Source: Ectobius pallidus
Taxonomy: Eukaryota; Arthropoda; Insecta; Blattodea; Ectobiidae
NCBI GenBank assembly: GCA_964059195.1
Contig: CAXKWD010000007.1
Coordinates: 149,717,769 to 149,781,768 of the forward strand
Length of the DNA: 64,000 bases
Direction: 5' to 3'
In this document: in pieces, positions 47,301-56,343 of the stretch
Layout: each line of letters begins with the position of its first letter
How positions within the stretch are numbered: position 1 is the first letter of the stretch
The notes under the pieces: model-generated
Told to the model about the DNA's origin: nothing
Seen by the model: only the letters and a program-made list of their open reading frames with translations
The model's database searches: none
Made by a program: the position numbers and the translations under genes

Positions 47301-47810
47301 CCAGCAGCATACTGATTGCGCTATCCAGGTTGACTTTATTCATTATTGACAGACCAGTGATTGGCTTAATTTTTTTTTTTTTTTAACTCTGGTGGAATAG
47401 GAGAACTTCAGATTTTCTATATTAGTACAGAATATTAAGGATAAAATTCGTCTAACACCGGAACTCGAACCCGAGACCTACGGAATTCCACGCCGACGCT
47501 CTATCAACTGAATTAGAGAGAGTTCGAGATACGGCAGCTAGCTGGATTCTCTTGTAATTCCTCTTAATGGTCGTCCTCGCTGAAAATCATGTAGTGTAGG
47601 TATAGGCCTATACATTATCATGAGGCGCACTAATTTTAGTGGTTAGTATAAAGAATTGTAGTACCCATACGTGCTGTGTCCTCCTAAAGGACCTCCACCG
47701 AAGGACAGATGAGATACCTCAAGGCCGGTCTTCCCCAGAGAATTGTACCGCATTTTCCGGACAGCTTCTTCATCATGGAAACCAGGGACAAATGTTGCCG
47801 GGAGAGACAT
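35269..47810 (-). CDS. aldo/keto reductase, complete, seven coding exons (348 aa)
   Basis: A predicted cytosolic NAD(P)H-dependent oxidoreductase of the aldo/keto reductase superfamily, close in sequence style to the insect L-galactose-dehydrogenase-like group; its substrate is unknown. The exons in transcript order are 47810-47665, 44497-44380, 43236-43075, 42079-41846, 39784-39653, 38956-38784 and 35350-35269. The protein begins MSLPATFVPGFHDEEAVRKM, followed by RYNSLGKTGLEVSHLSFGGG. The catalytic tetrad is intact: Asp72 (YIDTAP), Tyr77 (WYG), Lys103 (IATKVAR) and His144 (IQVHD, built across a splice junction). A C-terminal HWEG motif precedes the stop. Length is normal for the group. An intron ends directly before the ATG, so a non-coding first exon is likely. 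It lies in tandem with the paralogue at 58691-63729. Splicing is inferred from consensus sites, family similarity and equality with the paralogue. Confidence 0.9.
35465..35595 (-). mobile_element. SINE family A, 3' part, reverse copy
   Basis: The plus strand reads AAACTCCTTGGCGCTACATC and CTTGGCCTACCACCCGACCG, the complement of the 3' half of the family A body. The head is missing. Confidence 0.75.
36416..36605 (-). repeat. dispersed repeat D (GGACCAAATC block)
   Basis: The minus strand carries GCGATAACTCAAATACGC and TTTGGACCAAATCAGTTGAC, shared with 53540-53690 and 62860-63010 on plus. The family is unknown. Confidence 0.65.
37142..38743. mobile_element. PIF/Harbinger-like element, TAA target duplication, carrying a LINE fragment
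   Basis: Perfect 18-bp TIRs (GGCCGGTATTCATAGTCG and complement) are flanked by TAA at 37139-37141 and 38744-38746. The sub-terminal sequence is rich in AAGTCGACTTA-type motifs. About 37915-38610 is a non-LTR insertion. The right tip lies 40 bp from the exon 6 donor of the reductase gene. Confidence 0.88.
38153..38617 (-). pseudogene. non-LTR retrotransposon C-terminal fragment
   Basis: The open frame begins AKSNLLLTYGIIFWGNSSHA and includes LQKKVIRIMMKVSRTTSC and LFNKLPSYIKEI. It is clearly related to the end of the fragment at 13575-14850 but diverged. It is nested in the Harbinger-like element, so it is the younger insertion. Confidence 0.85.
38784..38956 (-). CDS. aldo/keto reductase (left copy) exon 6
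   Basis: 173 nt, acceptor ATTTTCAG, donor GCCAA|GTAAGTG, leaving two bases of a Lys codon. It encodes ERGVELGKLAMHYTYQQPGH, then LVGMNTREVL. The Harbinger-like element at 37142-38743 begins only 40 bp past this donor. Confidence 0.92.
39060..39300 (+). repeat. dispersed repeat with (AAAATCCAAAATT)-type tail, copy 1
   Basis: The head shares GTGAAACTTCTTTAG (from about 39040), GATTGCACAGAAAACAATCAA and GATTAGGCTTATCCAAAAT with 42215-42365. The tail is a long, irregular AAATCCAAAATTAAAA tract. Confidence 0.75.
39653..39784 (-). CDS. aldo/keto reductase (left copy) exon 5
   Basis: 132 nt, acceptor ATATTTCAG, donor AAG|GTCAGT. It encodes SKGLGIINAAGVSMGLLSNG, then GPLPWHPVADN and CAEAGKYCK, the INAAG..MGLL..GP.PWHP block typical of this group. 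Confidence 0.92.
39880..40400 (-). pseudogene. Jockey-type reverse-transcriptase fragment
   Basis: The minus strand reads FIYNYLKERMFQVKH, IQAGVPQGGVLSQVLYSLYI, the catalytic LYADDSVIY, and WFTKWRLKINGDKSQMV before it ends. Stops and shifts are present and neither terminus is complete. It lies in an intron of the left reductase gene. Confidence 0.85.
40430..40705 (-). repeat. reverse piece of the GCCCGCGG-type repeat
   Basis: TTTCTGGGCCAGGGAACTC and the end CGTGGGCAAGCCACGG are the complement of the block at 4580-4790. Also related to 59285-59520. Confidence 0.55.
40710..41840. other. intronic, unresolved
   Basis: It contains an open frame at 41259-41477 with no recognisable domain. The GC content rises here relative to the flanks, so a decayed element is possible, but I cannot assign a class. 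Confidence 0.4.
41846..42079 (-). CDS. aldo/keto reductase (left copy) exon 4, catalytic His
   Basis: 234 nt, acceptor TTTGTAG, donor CAG|GTGAGA. It starts VHDVEFAPNVDIIVNETLPA and includes GKARFIGVTGYP and the LIDDTVKSYLPYFQ end. His144 of VHD completes the tetrad. Confidence 0.92.
42210..42760 (+). repeat. dispersed repeat with (AAAATCCAAAATT)-type tail, copy 2
   Basis: The head matches copy 1 (GAAACTTCTTTAG, GACTGCACAGAAAACAATCAA). The tail of AAATCCAAAATTAAAA units is split by about 90 bp of GC-richer DNA near 42450-42540. Confidence 0.75.
43075..43236 (-). CDS. aldo/keto reductase (left copy) exon 3, catalytic Lys
   Basis: 162 nt, acceptor ATGTTTCAG, donor CAG|GTTCTA (a weak donor). 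It encodes ALKGVPRQAYYIATKVARYE and ends LGLDYVDIIQ. By eye 43 of 54 residues equal the paralogue's exon. Confidence 0.92.
43262..43345 (+). mobile_element. SINE family C head, tRNA-derived, copy 1
   Basis: TGGCTTAGCTCAGTTGG (box A) and GGGTTCAAATCCC (box B) with a partly paired acceptor stem. The anticodon arm does not fold and the same unit recurs 320 bp away with a common downstream TTTTTCTCCTATAATATTCTC, so it is a SINE and not a tRNA gene. Confidence 0.8.
43583..43670 (+). mobile_element. SINE family C head, copy 2
   Basis: TGGCTTAGCTCAGGTGGTAG, then GGATAGCCAAAGGTCCTGGG and the box B of copy 1. The two copies frame a body (43345-43580) that also occurs interrupted at 18120-18970. Confidence 0.8.
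43860..44347. mobile_element. hAT-like MITE related to the element at 1749-6709
   Basis: The ends CAGTGATGGGAAAA and TTCCCATCACTG and the AATTACAATTAC sub-terminal repeats match the long element. Flanks TTTATGAA and GTTATGAA agree at 7 of 8 bases. A short frame at 44001-44201 is not recognisable transposase. Confidence 0.85.
44380..44497 (-). CDS. aldo/keto reductase (left copy) exon 2, catalytic Asp and Tyr
   Basis: 118 nt, acceptor GTGTTTCAG, donor AAG|GTAAGC. It encodes EYEEAEAIACVREALRQGIN and then YIDTAPWYGQGRSEQLLGK. Asp72 and Tyr77 of the tetrad are here. A hAT-like MITE ends 33 bp downstream of the donor side (44347). Confidence 0.92.
44731..45359. mobile_element. hAT-like MITE, perfect 8-bp target duplication
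   Basis: CATGGGCGTACG at the left is mirrored by CGTACGCCCATG at the right. GCCATAGG flanks it exactly (44723-44730, 45360-45367). A sub-terminal GGGAGGGGTT block is shared at both ends. It lies in intron 1 of the left reductase gene. Confidence 0.88.
45368..47130. other. intronic, no gene or delimited repeat
   Basis: Short open frames such as 45450-45680 and 46216-46497 carry no domain I recognise and no matching splice context. Confidence 0.45.
47133..47336 (-). mobile_element. SINE family E, reverse copy
   Basis: On the minus strand: box A-like CCTGGATAGCGCAATCAGTA, box B-like GGGTTCGATCC, TTTATGCATAAATG-type hairpin and the AAAATTCCGGCACAGGCC block, ending AACGACGGGG in the plus sense. 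It matches 55147-55385. Confidence 0.82.
47450..47525 (-). mobile_element. tRNA-derived SINE head
   Basis: The minus strand reads AATTCAGTTGATAGAGCGTC (box A) and TCGGGTTCGAGTTCCGG (box B). The acceptor arms do not pair well, so I call it SINE-derived and not a tRNA gene. Confidence 0.6.
47665..47810 (-). CDS. aldo/keto reductase (left copy) coding exon 1
   Basis: Acceptor TTTCTTACAG abuts the ATG. The exon encodes the conserved KMRYNSLGKTGLEVSHLSFG start of the barrel. The 3' border is ambiguous: two in-phase GT donors lie 6 bp apart (GTATGG, giving an end at 47671, or GTACTA at 47665). I chose 47665 because the product then reads STYGEYEEAEAI, which fits relatives better, although the other donor is nearer the consensus. 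Confidence 0.8.
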
Positions 47811-48539
47811 CTGTAAGAAAGGGCAACGTAAAATGATGCACGAGGCGTATTTTTAAAGTATGTCCGACAGTTAAAAAAATAACAGAACATTATTGTTCAA
47901 ATACTGTATCATTATTTATAACTAGACCTGGGATTTTAGGCTCTAAAGAAATTAGTTTTAGGAAACTAAAATAGGCTTTTAAAACAAGTAAATAGGCTTT
48001 TAAAAGAGAAAATAGGCACTTAAAATATGCTTTAAAAATGTGTAAATAGATAGAAAATAGACTTTAAAATATTACAATATAACTTAAACTGTAACATGAC
48101 CTGTTTTTACTGGAAGAAACGTGGTATACCTATTCTTAACAGAATTAACTGCAAAATTAGGCATCACGAACTATATTCACTTAAACAGATGTTCTTTCAC
48201 TGGTGACTTGACACAGTAGTACTTCCTCCTTAATCCTCCCCTTCCCCCGTCAGTCAGCATTCCTTTAGCGACAATTGTATGGAATAATCCAGTTTCTGTG
48301 AAAAACCCACCTCTGCTGTTCTGCTTTCCATTGAGGGATTCCTTTATAAGATTGTAAAAATTACATAAGTTAAATTTTATTTCAAATGTACAAAATAAGC
48401 ATTTTAGGCAGTAAAACAGTAAAATAGGCTCTAAAGTCCAAATAGGCATTTTAGGGCACTTTAAAACTCTATAAATGTAAGTGATTTATCATGAAACGTC
48501 AACATATTTTAAAAATTTCATGATTTCATAAGGAACAAA

Positions 48540-49050
48540 ATCACAGGTTTATTTATAACTATTTCCAGTACAATCGTTCGTATCCCCTTTTCACCTCCTT
48601 GAGATTGATCTCGAGAGAAATTTAAAGGACATGTTTAATTGGCCTATTTATGGTTTGCAGTACTGTTACCAAAATTAAATAAATAGACCCATTAATTTTT
48701 TGTTCCATTCAAACCTGAATCCCCAGGCAGTTAAATTTTGGGAAACGCTGAAATACGTGTTTCATCATTTATGATTTTATGCTAAGTTAAAAAATATTCG
48801 TCCAAATAACATTTTCCAATACAAACTTTTATACCCTTTTCCACCCCTTTTAACCCCTTAGGGTTGATTTCTAAAAATAGTAAGAATGAAGTGTTGATTT
48901 ATGTTTTGGAGTACTTGTACCAAGTTTTAAATCAATAAAACCGTTAAATGTTTCTTTATTTAATCTTCTAATCCCCTTATGACCCCCCTAGGAGTTAAAT
49001 TTTGAAAATATTTTCTTAGTGTTTCAGTATGTTACGAAATAAAAATCTAC
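48540..49050 (+). repeat. two imperfect copies of a unit of about 256 bp
   Basis: CCCCTTTTCACCTCCTTGAG...GTACTGTTACCAAAATTAAA near 48570-48680 recurs diverged near 48830-48940 (CCCTTTTCCACCCCTTTTAA...GTACTTGTACCAAGTTTTAA). The order of blocks is kept. The element class is unresolved. Confidence 0.6.
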
Positions 49051-49158
49051 TGACCGAATGTAATATTTATAGCTTTATCAGCTCGGTGATGATGACTCAG
49101 TCAGGTCATGCTATTTTATATAACTTATATAAATATATAACTTTTGTTTGACGAAAGT

Positions 49159-49498
49159 CAAATACAAGGTGCACTCTAAGCTCCGCCCACTCAATACTCA
49201 CATTTTGTTTCACAGCGAAGCAGGGTGACAAACTATCCTTGTATATTGTCGCCGACACTCCCGACCGTAACAAATATTAAAAATGCGAGAGTGCCCCTTG
49301 TACCAAACATTAAAAACTCTAGAGTGCCTCTTGTACCAAATATTAAAAATGCGAGAGTAAGTGCCTTGTACCCAACGGTTTATCAGCCTGTTCATGCTCG
49401 AAGAATTCGCTAGATCGTGGTATAGGCCTAAAAGGAACTTCTTCACTAAGGGCGGGTTGGGCGATATATGTCTCATGCGAAATTGCACCTTATATTTG
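49159..49498. mobile_element. MITE with CAAATAYAAGGTGCA ends
   Basis: The left CAAATACAAGGTGCA is mirrored by TGCACCTTATATTTG. Inside are three ATTAAAAATGCGAGAGTG-type units. The flanking blocks GCGAAGCAGGGTGAC and GCTAGATCGTGGTATA are shared with 51260-51764. Confidence 0.7.
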
Positions 49499-49682
49499 TT
49501 TTTTCCCTTTTGTTTTTTTCCCTTTTGTTTTTTCCCCTTTTGTTTTTTCCCCTTTTTACTTTCTCGCATATACGTAGTATAGAGAAAGTATTGTGATCGT
49601 GACAAAAAATCGAAGTCGAGATAACACCGGGAGAGCACGTTTCATGAAGCCTAGAAACCGAAAAAAATATTTTTGGAATGAC

Positions 49683-49772
49683 GTCTGTCCGTCTGTCCGT
49701 CTGTCCGTCTGTCCGTCTGTCTGTCTGTCCGTCTGTCCGTCTGTCCGTCTGTCCGTCTGTCCGTCTGTCCGT
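49683..49772 (+). repeat. (GTCTGTCC)n minisatellite
   Basis: About eleven 8-bp units with one GTCTGTCT variant; it is open in several frames only because it is repetitive. Confidence 0.95.
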
Positions 49773-50329
49773 GGACAAGCACAGCGGGTAAACGGTTCAT
49801 TGTATTTACTTCATTTTTTGAATTAAGAACTTTTTCGAAATTTTGTCGAACCGCCCAGAAATTTAGTTTTACAACTGAAATATTAAGGGGACTTTTCATG
49901 AAAACTTTTTTAAAAAATTTGTTTTTTGAAAAAATGGCTCTAACGATTTTAATAAAAGTTTAAAATTGTAAAGTCTTATCTGTGACTAATAAAATGGCTA
50001 TATCCGTATTTCCGCAAAAATGACTTAAGGGGCACTTTACTCGTATCGATTTTCAATTTTTCTAGATTATATCCAATACAGTAGGCGATACATGAAAACC
50101 TATCACAGTAAAGTTGTAGAAAAATTTAAAATGAACATTTTTTGTTTAACACATTTCTTTGTACATTTAACAGATATCAAGATAAAAACGAAATAAGGAC
50201 AGCTTGAATGCGAATTTCAGAACATAAATGTAAATTAAAGTATGAATGACATTTTGTTGCCCCTAGCAACAAGAAAACTATAGGCCTAATGTACTTATTG
50301 TTGTGAAATGCAATCAGTTTAGCTCAGTC

Positions 50330-50470
50330 GCAATGAACACACTAAAACCAATTACAGCGAGATGGTAGACCTATGGGCTAACAGGGAAGAGGTCCTGAGT
50401 TCAAATCAAACCTCGTTGCCGCCCAAATTGACTTGGGGTTTTCATGGTTCCGTCGTTCGCAAAGGCAAAC
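50330..50470 (+). mobile_element. possible tRNA-like SINE remnant
   Basis: GATGGTAGACCTATGGGCTA and GAGTTCAAATCAAACCTC resemble decayed box A and box B at tRNA-like spacing. There is only one copy in the window. Confidence 0.35.
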
Positions 50471-50608
50471 GCCGGGTTTGTAGGACTTGCTTATTTTCCA
50501 TAACTCATCGCCGCTATGTCACTGGATATTATAATCGTTTAAACTGAATATCACATAAGACATCACTAAACAATAGAAACATGACGCGAATGAGTTGTTA
50601 ATATAAAC

Positions 50609-51159
50609 CAGCGTTTCTCAACCTATGGTCCCGCGGACTACCGGTGGTCCGCGAACACGGTGCAGATGGGCCGCAGACATAATTAATTAAAAAATACCAT
50701 AAAGCAAGTGGGAAGTAAAGAAGTAGAAATTTTTCACATAAAATGGACACTAGATGTCAAAGGTTTAAAATCTTCGAAAATACAGGTCATATCGACTAAA
50801 TTTGACTAATATTGAGCCAAAAAAACAGGAACTCTGCAAGAGGGGTCAAGCTCAACCGTCTCATTAAAAGTGAGTAATAACATAATTCCTAATTATATTA
50901 TCAAATTGATAATACATATTAAAGTGTGTTCAAAATATAATTTTACTGTCGATAGTTTCATTCCAATTCAATAACTGTGTTTCCGTCGGATTAAAGAAAA
51001 ATGTATTTCATTATAACGACCTATAATTTAATACCCCAAATATTAAGAATATAGGCCTACATATAGCCTACTTTTAAAAATTGGATGTAAAATTTGGGGT
51101 CCGTAAAGTTTTTTGCTCATTTTAGAGGTCCTCGGGTTCAAAAAGGTTAAGAAACGCTG
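50609..51159. mobile_element. hAT-like MITE (CAGCGTTTCTCAACC ends)
   Basis: CAGCGTTTCTCAACC is mirrored by GGTTAAGAAACGCTG. ATATAAAC and ATATAGAC flank it (7 of 8). The ends resemble the widespread CAGnGGTTCTCAAC hAT type. Confidence 0.85.
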
Positions 51160-51259
51160 ATATAGACTAATGTTTCACGCAAACATACTAAACACGTGGT
51201 ATGACCTACATGCAGTTAAAGCGCGCAATATAACCTAAGTAGTAGTAGTAGTGGTGGCG

Positions 51260-51764
51260 AAATTCAAATATAAGTCGCCCCTTAATCTTCCCCATTCGAT
51301 ATTCACATTTGCACGGACTGTGTGATGTATTTTGTTTGTGAGCGAAGCAGAGTGACCAACTGCCCTTGTATACTGTTGCATATAGCTAAATAATGCATAA
51401 CACTAACCACATAGTTAAGTGCGCGAAGCGGAGGCGGCAGCCGTAGCGAAGCGCCCTTGCATTTTCGAATAATGTACGATACAATGTTTGTAGGTTTCGA
51501 AAATGTGGCATATTATATCTCCCGCAAGGTTTGTCAGCCTGCCACCTCTCGTCTAGCGGTAAGACGTCACACCTCCCGCAAGGTTTGTCAGCCTGCCACC
51601 TCTCGTCTAGCGGTAAGACGTCACACCTCCAACGTCCAATCACGAGTTTCTTCATAATACTAGGACAGAAGAATTTGCTAGATCGTGGTATAAAAGAAAC
51701 TGCATCGATGAAAATAGGTTGGGTGGGACCGATTTATCCCAAGGTGCGACTTATATTTGAATTT
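51260..51764. mobile_element. MITE with AAATTCAAATATAAGTCGC ends and a perfect 54-bp tandem repeat
   Basis: Both ends carry the 24-bp inverted repeat with one mismatch. AGTAGTAGT tracts lie just outside both ends. Inside, 51521-51574 and 51575-51628 are identical. Confidence 0.82.
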
Positions 51765-52432
51765 TCCCGTAGTAGTAGTAGTACTAATAATATGCAGTTC
51801 TACTGTCATTGATTATTATTATTGTTATTATTCTTATTATTATTTCACGGTAAAAGCATTGAACATAAAGATCGACCCTGATGCTTTCCGTTCTAGATAC
51901 TTGTTAGTTTTATGAAAATGTAATAAGTAAAATTTAATTGTCTCTTTAATTTAATTTTTTCTGTGCTAGCCTTTAACACGTATATGCGAGAAAGTTTGTG
52001 CAACGTATTTTTGCACCATTTATTTTAACTAAAGATTATGCATTAACAGTAGACCGTGTATGCAGAGGTTGAGATACCCCTTTCCTTTCGCGTGACTTCT
52101 TAGCAGTTCGGTAAAGGGGCGGATTTAGGATTTTTGTAAAGGGGGCAGGCGCACAGTGTGGTTCAGATAAAAGAGGGGTCCGGTTCTCCCCCGGAAACAT
52201 TATAGTATAACAGTAGTAAAAAGATACCAAAATAATGACGAAGTAAACTCGTAGAAGTCAACAGCCCTAAGTTGCTTTTTAACATTAACTTAAGTAAAAG
52301 AAGAAACGCTTGTGCAAAGAGTGGAAAAACTCACTTTCTATTGCAGCTTGCAAGCTCAAGCTCAACCTTTCTCCAATTAAAAATTGTATATATAGTCATT
52401 CCTTTTTTCAATTGACTATATACAGGGTGTTA

Positions 52433-52943
52433 ATAAATAACACCGAAATATTTTACCTGTATATAGAGGGGACTTAGACAAGCAACTTTTATTAGATTTT
52501 TGCTCTATGACGTAAGATGTGTAAGCTACAGGGCATTAAAGTCATTATAATTTGGTGCTCATAAAACAATAATTACGCGAAATAGGGTTAAAATGTTCAT
52601 TAAATTGACTTCATGTCTTCCTAGTGATCGATTAAAACATGACTCTTAATCAATCGTCAACAGCTATATCATAATTTAGTGTTTCCATAATCTGCAAAAT
52701 TTACAGACTACTCACATGACTGGTCGCCACTGCATTAGTCTTTTTTTTTATTCATAACTACCGTCTACAGTGTTAACAGCGATGTTCCTTTGTTTTGAAT
52801 TTTTTTATAATGTTAGAAGTCAGTGGCGGCCATGCCCTGGGAGATGTTATGCCCATAGAGCAAAAATCTCATAGTAAAAGTTGCTTGTCTATGTCCCCTC
52901 TATACACAGGTAAAATATTTCGGTGTTATTCATTAACACCCTG
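52433..52943. mobile_element. 511-bp MITE with TIRs of about 110 bp, TA target
   Basis: CAGGGTGTTAATAAATAACA at the left is mirrored by TGTTATTCATTAACACCCTG at the right; pairing runs for more than 100 bp through AGGGGACTTAGACAAGCAAC. TA and also TATATAGTC-like flanks are present on both sides. Confidence 0.88.
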
Positions 52944-53400
52944 TATATAGTCCTTTTACCCCCATTTTATATAAATAAGGAAAGGAAAACTAACCTTAAT
53001 TAGGCCGACACATGATGAGCTTTGTGGATGATATAGTTAAAAATCCCTTTAAACATTTCACATTTGAAATTGTCGTTAAAAATTTCGCGGCATGGACTAG
53101 AATTATTGGGAATCCAATAAAAAAAATCTTGCCTTGTCACAAGTAGCATTAACAATAACACAATGATAACAGCTTTATAGATATTCTAAATAGTCAGCGT
53201 ATATATATATATATATAACAATGCATTATTAATTTATTCTATGTTCTATTTTCTCATAAAAATAACATTGCCACATCTTCAACAATGTGGAAAAATGGCA
53301 ACTCTGCACGTACTTGTAGTTCTGGCTTGCCCCCCCCCCCCCCAAGCGCGTATTTAAACATTATTTCGTACCCTTTTCTTAGTGAATGCAGTATTACAGT

Positions 53401-54073
53401 CAGGGCCGTGGAAAGAAAGCAATATTAAATTCACTACCCAACTCGCCCTTTATAATGAATGCAACAAAAATATTAGGCTATGCAATGATATTTCATAATT
53501 ATTAAGTGCCAGAATGGTACCGGTACTTTATGAGATTGTCTAGTAGACAGGAAAATATCTGTCCGTCTGACTGTCCGTGTGTCCTGTAAACGCGACAACT
53601 CAAATACGCTTAAAACTTGGTATACCATTTATAACGCCCATGGGACAAAGCCTATTGTTTTTGGACCAAATCAGTTAACTGATGCAGGGCACGAAACGGA
53701 AAAATACATTAAAGTGTTCCAATTTGGAACAATTTTATCTGTATGTACCAGTTCAAAATTTTGAAAATCATGATTTTAAATTCAGAACGATAGTGAGGCC
53801 TACTGCTGAGTTCAAAAGGATTTTGCTTCTACTTTTAAAAAATAGCAATTTTTCTCCAAGAATAATCCGTTTCAGAGTAACTGATTAATTCCGTGTCACC
53901 GTTATACGACAGGACAATGCAGATAAAATAAACAAATAAAACATAACTTAAGCTGTTAATTGACTTATAACCAATTTTATTTTATAGTAAATTTAGAAAG
54001 TAAAAAAATAAAACCTGGTCGACCGGGGCCCCGGGGCTATAGCCCCGGCTGCCCCTCCCTCTCGTCGGGCCTG
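53401..54073. mobile_element. hAT-like element, perfect 8-bp target duplication
   Basis: The ends CAGGGCCGTGG and CGGGCCTG are flanked by ATTACAGT at 53393-53400 and 54074-54081. It contains repeat D (53540-53690) and a GC-rich palindrome, GCCCCGGGGCTATAGCCCCG, near its right end. Confidence 0.82.
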
Positions 54074-54085
54074 ATTACAGTTTAG

Positions 54086-54443
54086 ACTGGGTCTGGTCTG
54101 AATCCTATATCCCCTATGTTGATGCGAAGGGGCCTCCAAGTGAAGGTTTCAGTTACCTATGTGAATTTCGTTACGCTTATTTTCCGAGAGAGGGCAGAGG
54201 GACAGGTGGTAAGCCCATCGCCTCTCAACCCCCCTCTGGAACTAAGATATTACTTGGACGTGAAAGGGCCGAGAAATTTTGTCCAGAGGCTGTAATTTAG
54301 GCTTGGAGTTCTTTTACGTGCCGTAAATCTACGACACGGGCCCCCGAGCTTAAAAGTCCCTCTCGGAGGACTCCGTGCCTAGGATTTTCACGTCCTGAAA
54401 AACCCATCGACCGCGGCCGACCTTCGGATATAGAGGCGAGCAC
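54086..54443. mobile_element. SINE-like family F with 13-bp target duplication
   Basis: GATTACAGTTTAG flanks it at 54073-54085 and 54444-54456. The minus strand holds GTAGATTTACGGCACGTAAA and GGACAAAATTTCTCGGCCC, a core also found in SINE family E. Second copy at 56525-56830. Confidence 0.82.
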
Positions 54444-54959
54444 GATTACAGTTTAGTAGGAAGGGGAAATTAAAAATCTACCGGTTTTTAATTCTGCGAT
54501 TTTTAAAAATAATTTCGTATTTGCACGGTGCAAAAAATGTGCCCATACTTATTATCTGCTGCACTCTGTACTTACTGTTCAATCGTGTCCAGTCACTGGC
54601 GAGTAAAACAAGTGACTAACACCACTTCAAGTGTTGTTTCCTTGATAAGAAGTACTGCTGCCATCTGTTGACAATGAGTACGTTCAGAGGCGGCTCTCTT
54701 CTGAGTACTTAGATTGTTTGCAATTGGATAGAAATGTTTTAATCCGCCACTGCTTAACCTTAATGTTCTACACTTGAAATGTGTACAAGGCTGTCATGCA
54801 CTTCATTAATGTGATAATGCAAGACCGTTAGTTAGTAATTCAGAATGTTTATATTTTGATATCAATTGGACTATAGGTTGAAGATAAATATTTGCTATCT
54901 CTATTATTTCTCTACATTACGTAATGTCTTTTTATAGCGCTTGGGTAAACCTTGGCTAG

Positions 54960-55137
54960 TCCTAGTGACGTCAAGCTAGTGCGCGGGCTTACAGTGACTG
55001 GGAACTGAGTTCAAATCTCTGTGAGACTTGGACCGTATGGTGGTGAAATCGAAGTTTGGTAGTTTTCTCTGGGATCTCCCGTTTCATTCCTCCAACTTGT
55101 TTTAATATCCTACTTTCTCCATCTCTTTTATCACTTT
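54960..55137 (+). repeat. repeat interrupted by a SINE
   Basis: A box B-like GAGTTCAAATCTC and pyrimidine-rich sequence run up to the SINE at 55147 and continue after it (55395-55440). It may itself be a tRNA-derived element. Confidence 0.45.
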
Positions 55138-55146
55138 CGGTATCGT

Positions 55147-55385
55147 CGGACTGGGTGGCGCAGTTAGTATCGTGCTGGCTTTCTGCGCCCAAGGTTGCGG
55201 GTTCGATCCCAGCTCAGTTCGATGGCATTTATGTGTGCATAAATGTCACAGGCCCATATCAGTAGATTTACTGGCATGTAAAAGAACTCCTGCGGGACAA
55301 AATTCCGGCACACCGGCGACGGTCACAGGCCTAAGTTGCAGTGCATCCCCGTCGTTAAATAACCGTATACCAACCAACCAACTCC
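55147..55385 (+). mobile_element. SINE family E, intact copy with 9-bp target duplication
   Basis: Box A-like TGGGTGGCGCAGTTAGTATC and box B-like GGGTTCGATCCC, then CATAAATGTCACAGGCCCAT, the core GTAGATTTACTGGCATGTAA and a CCAACCAACCAAC tail. CGGTATCGT lies at 55138-55146 and 55386-55394. Copies at 60647-60870 and 47133-47336. Confidence 0.88.
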
Positions 55386-55865
55386 CGGTATCGTTTCTTT
55401 AAAAACTCGTTCGAGTGCCAACCACAAGTGGCCGTCCAGAAGGAAGGGCAGGGTAGGGCCACTGGCCCTCCCTGGAAATTCTGTTTAGCCTTCTGAAATG
55501 GTCAACCGGGACACAGGAATGCTCCCCAGCGTCGCGGGTATTCAAGGGTACACAGCCTTTGCGGGGTTTTAGAGTGTTTTAGGGTGGTTTATTCTCAATG
55601 CTATGAATAAATGGTTATTGATTAGGAACCTACACCAGGGGTAGAAATAAATGACATAAACATATAAATTTAAATATTTTATTTCTAACATGTTAATATT
55701 TAAAAGTTACTTAAGTAAGATGAAACACTTTGAATAAGGAATAAAAATTTGAACAATATTTACATGTACTATTCATTGGCTGGGACTCTTTTTTTAGACT
55801 CTTTTGGCCATCTGGAAAATCAAATTTAATTTTTACCTGGACGTCTGGCAAGCCTAGCTTAAGTG

Positions 55866-56020
55866 TGACAAACTTCTCCCCTTTCTGTCATTCCCTGTCA
55901 TTTCTTGAGGTGTAGGAAAATATGGAAATCACTGGGAGCGAGGTCCGGGCTTTAGGGTGGATGTTTAAACACCTCCCAGCCGAACTTCTGAAAGGAAACT
56001 TACTTTATGGACGCGCCTCG
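55866..56020 (-). pseudogene. mariner deletion derivative
   Basis: The right tip CGCGCCTCG|TA with TTACTTTATGGAC is a mariner-like terminus. Next to it the minus strand reads WEVFKHPP, a stop, SPDLAPSDFHIFLHLKK, the transposase C-terminal motif. The rest of the gene is gone. Confidence 0.8.
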
Positions 56021-56343
56021 TAGATTTAACGGAAATAAGTAAAGACAAATGATTGTAGAAACCAAGGGTCAGCATCGTCGACATAAAAACAGTATGGTTC
56101 ATTTTTGCATTTCATTCCAAATAAATGGACATTTCCCAACCAGCAAAAATGAGGTAATGACACCTTGCGGTAATGCTTTGAATTGTGCATCAAGTATTTA
56201 GTAATGTGGTCCATGTCCATGTGCCTGTCATTTATGTAATATTGTGCAGGTATTGTAGTACTTTATTTATTTGTCATTATACAACTGATTAGCCAAAATT
56301 AGAGCCTCTGGACAGTATCCCTCAGCTCTTTAATACTCTAGTC

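Noticed and set aside
48177..48449. 90-codon minus-strand frame
   Set aside because: No recognisable domain, surrounded by AT-rich repeat-like DNA, no matching splice sites.
49593..49899. Overlapping open frames on both strands near the GTCTGTCC tract
   Set aside because: They are open only because an 8-bp repeat without stops is read in several frames; no domain or splice context.
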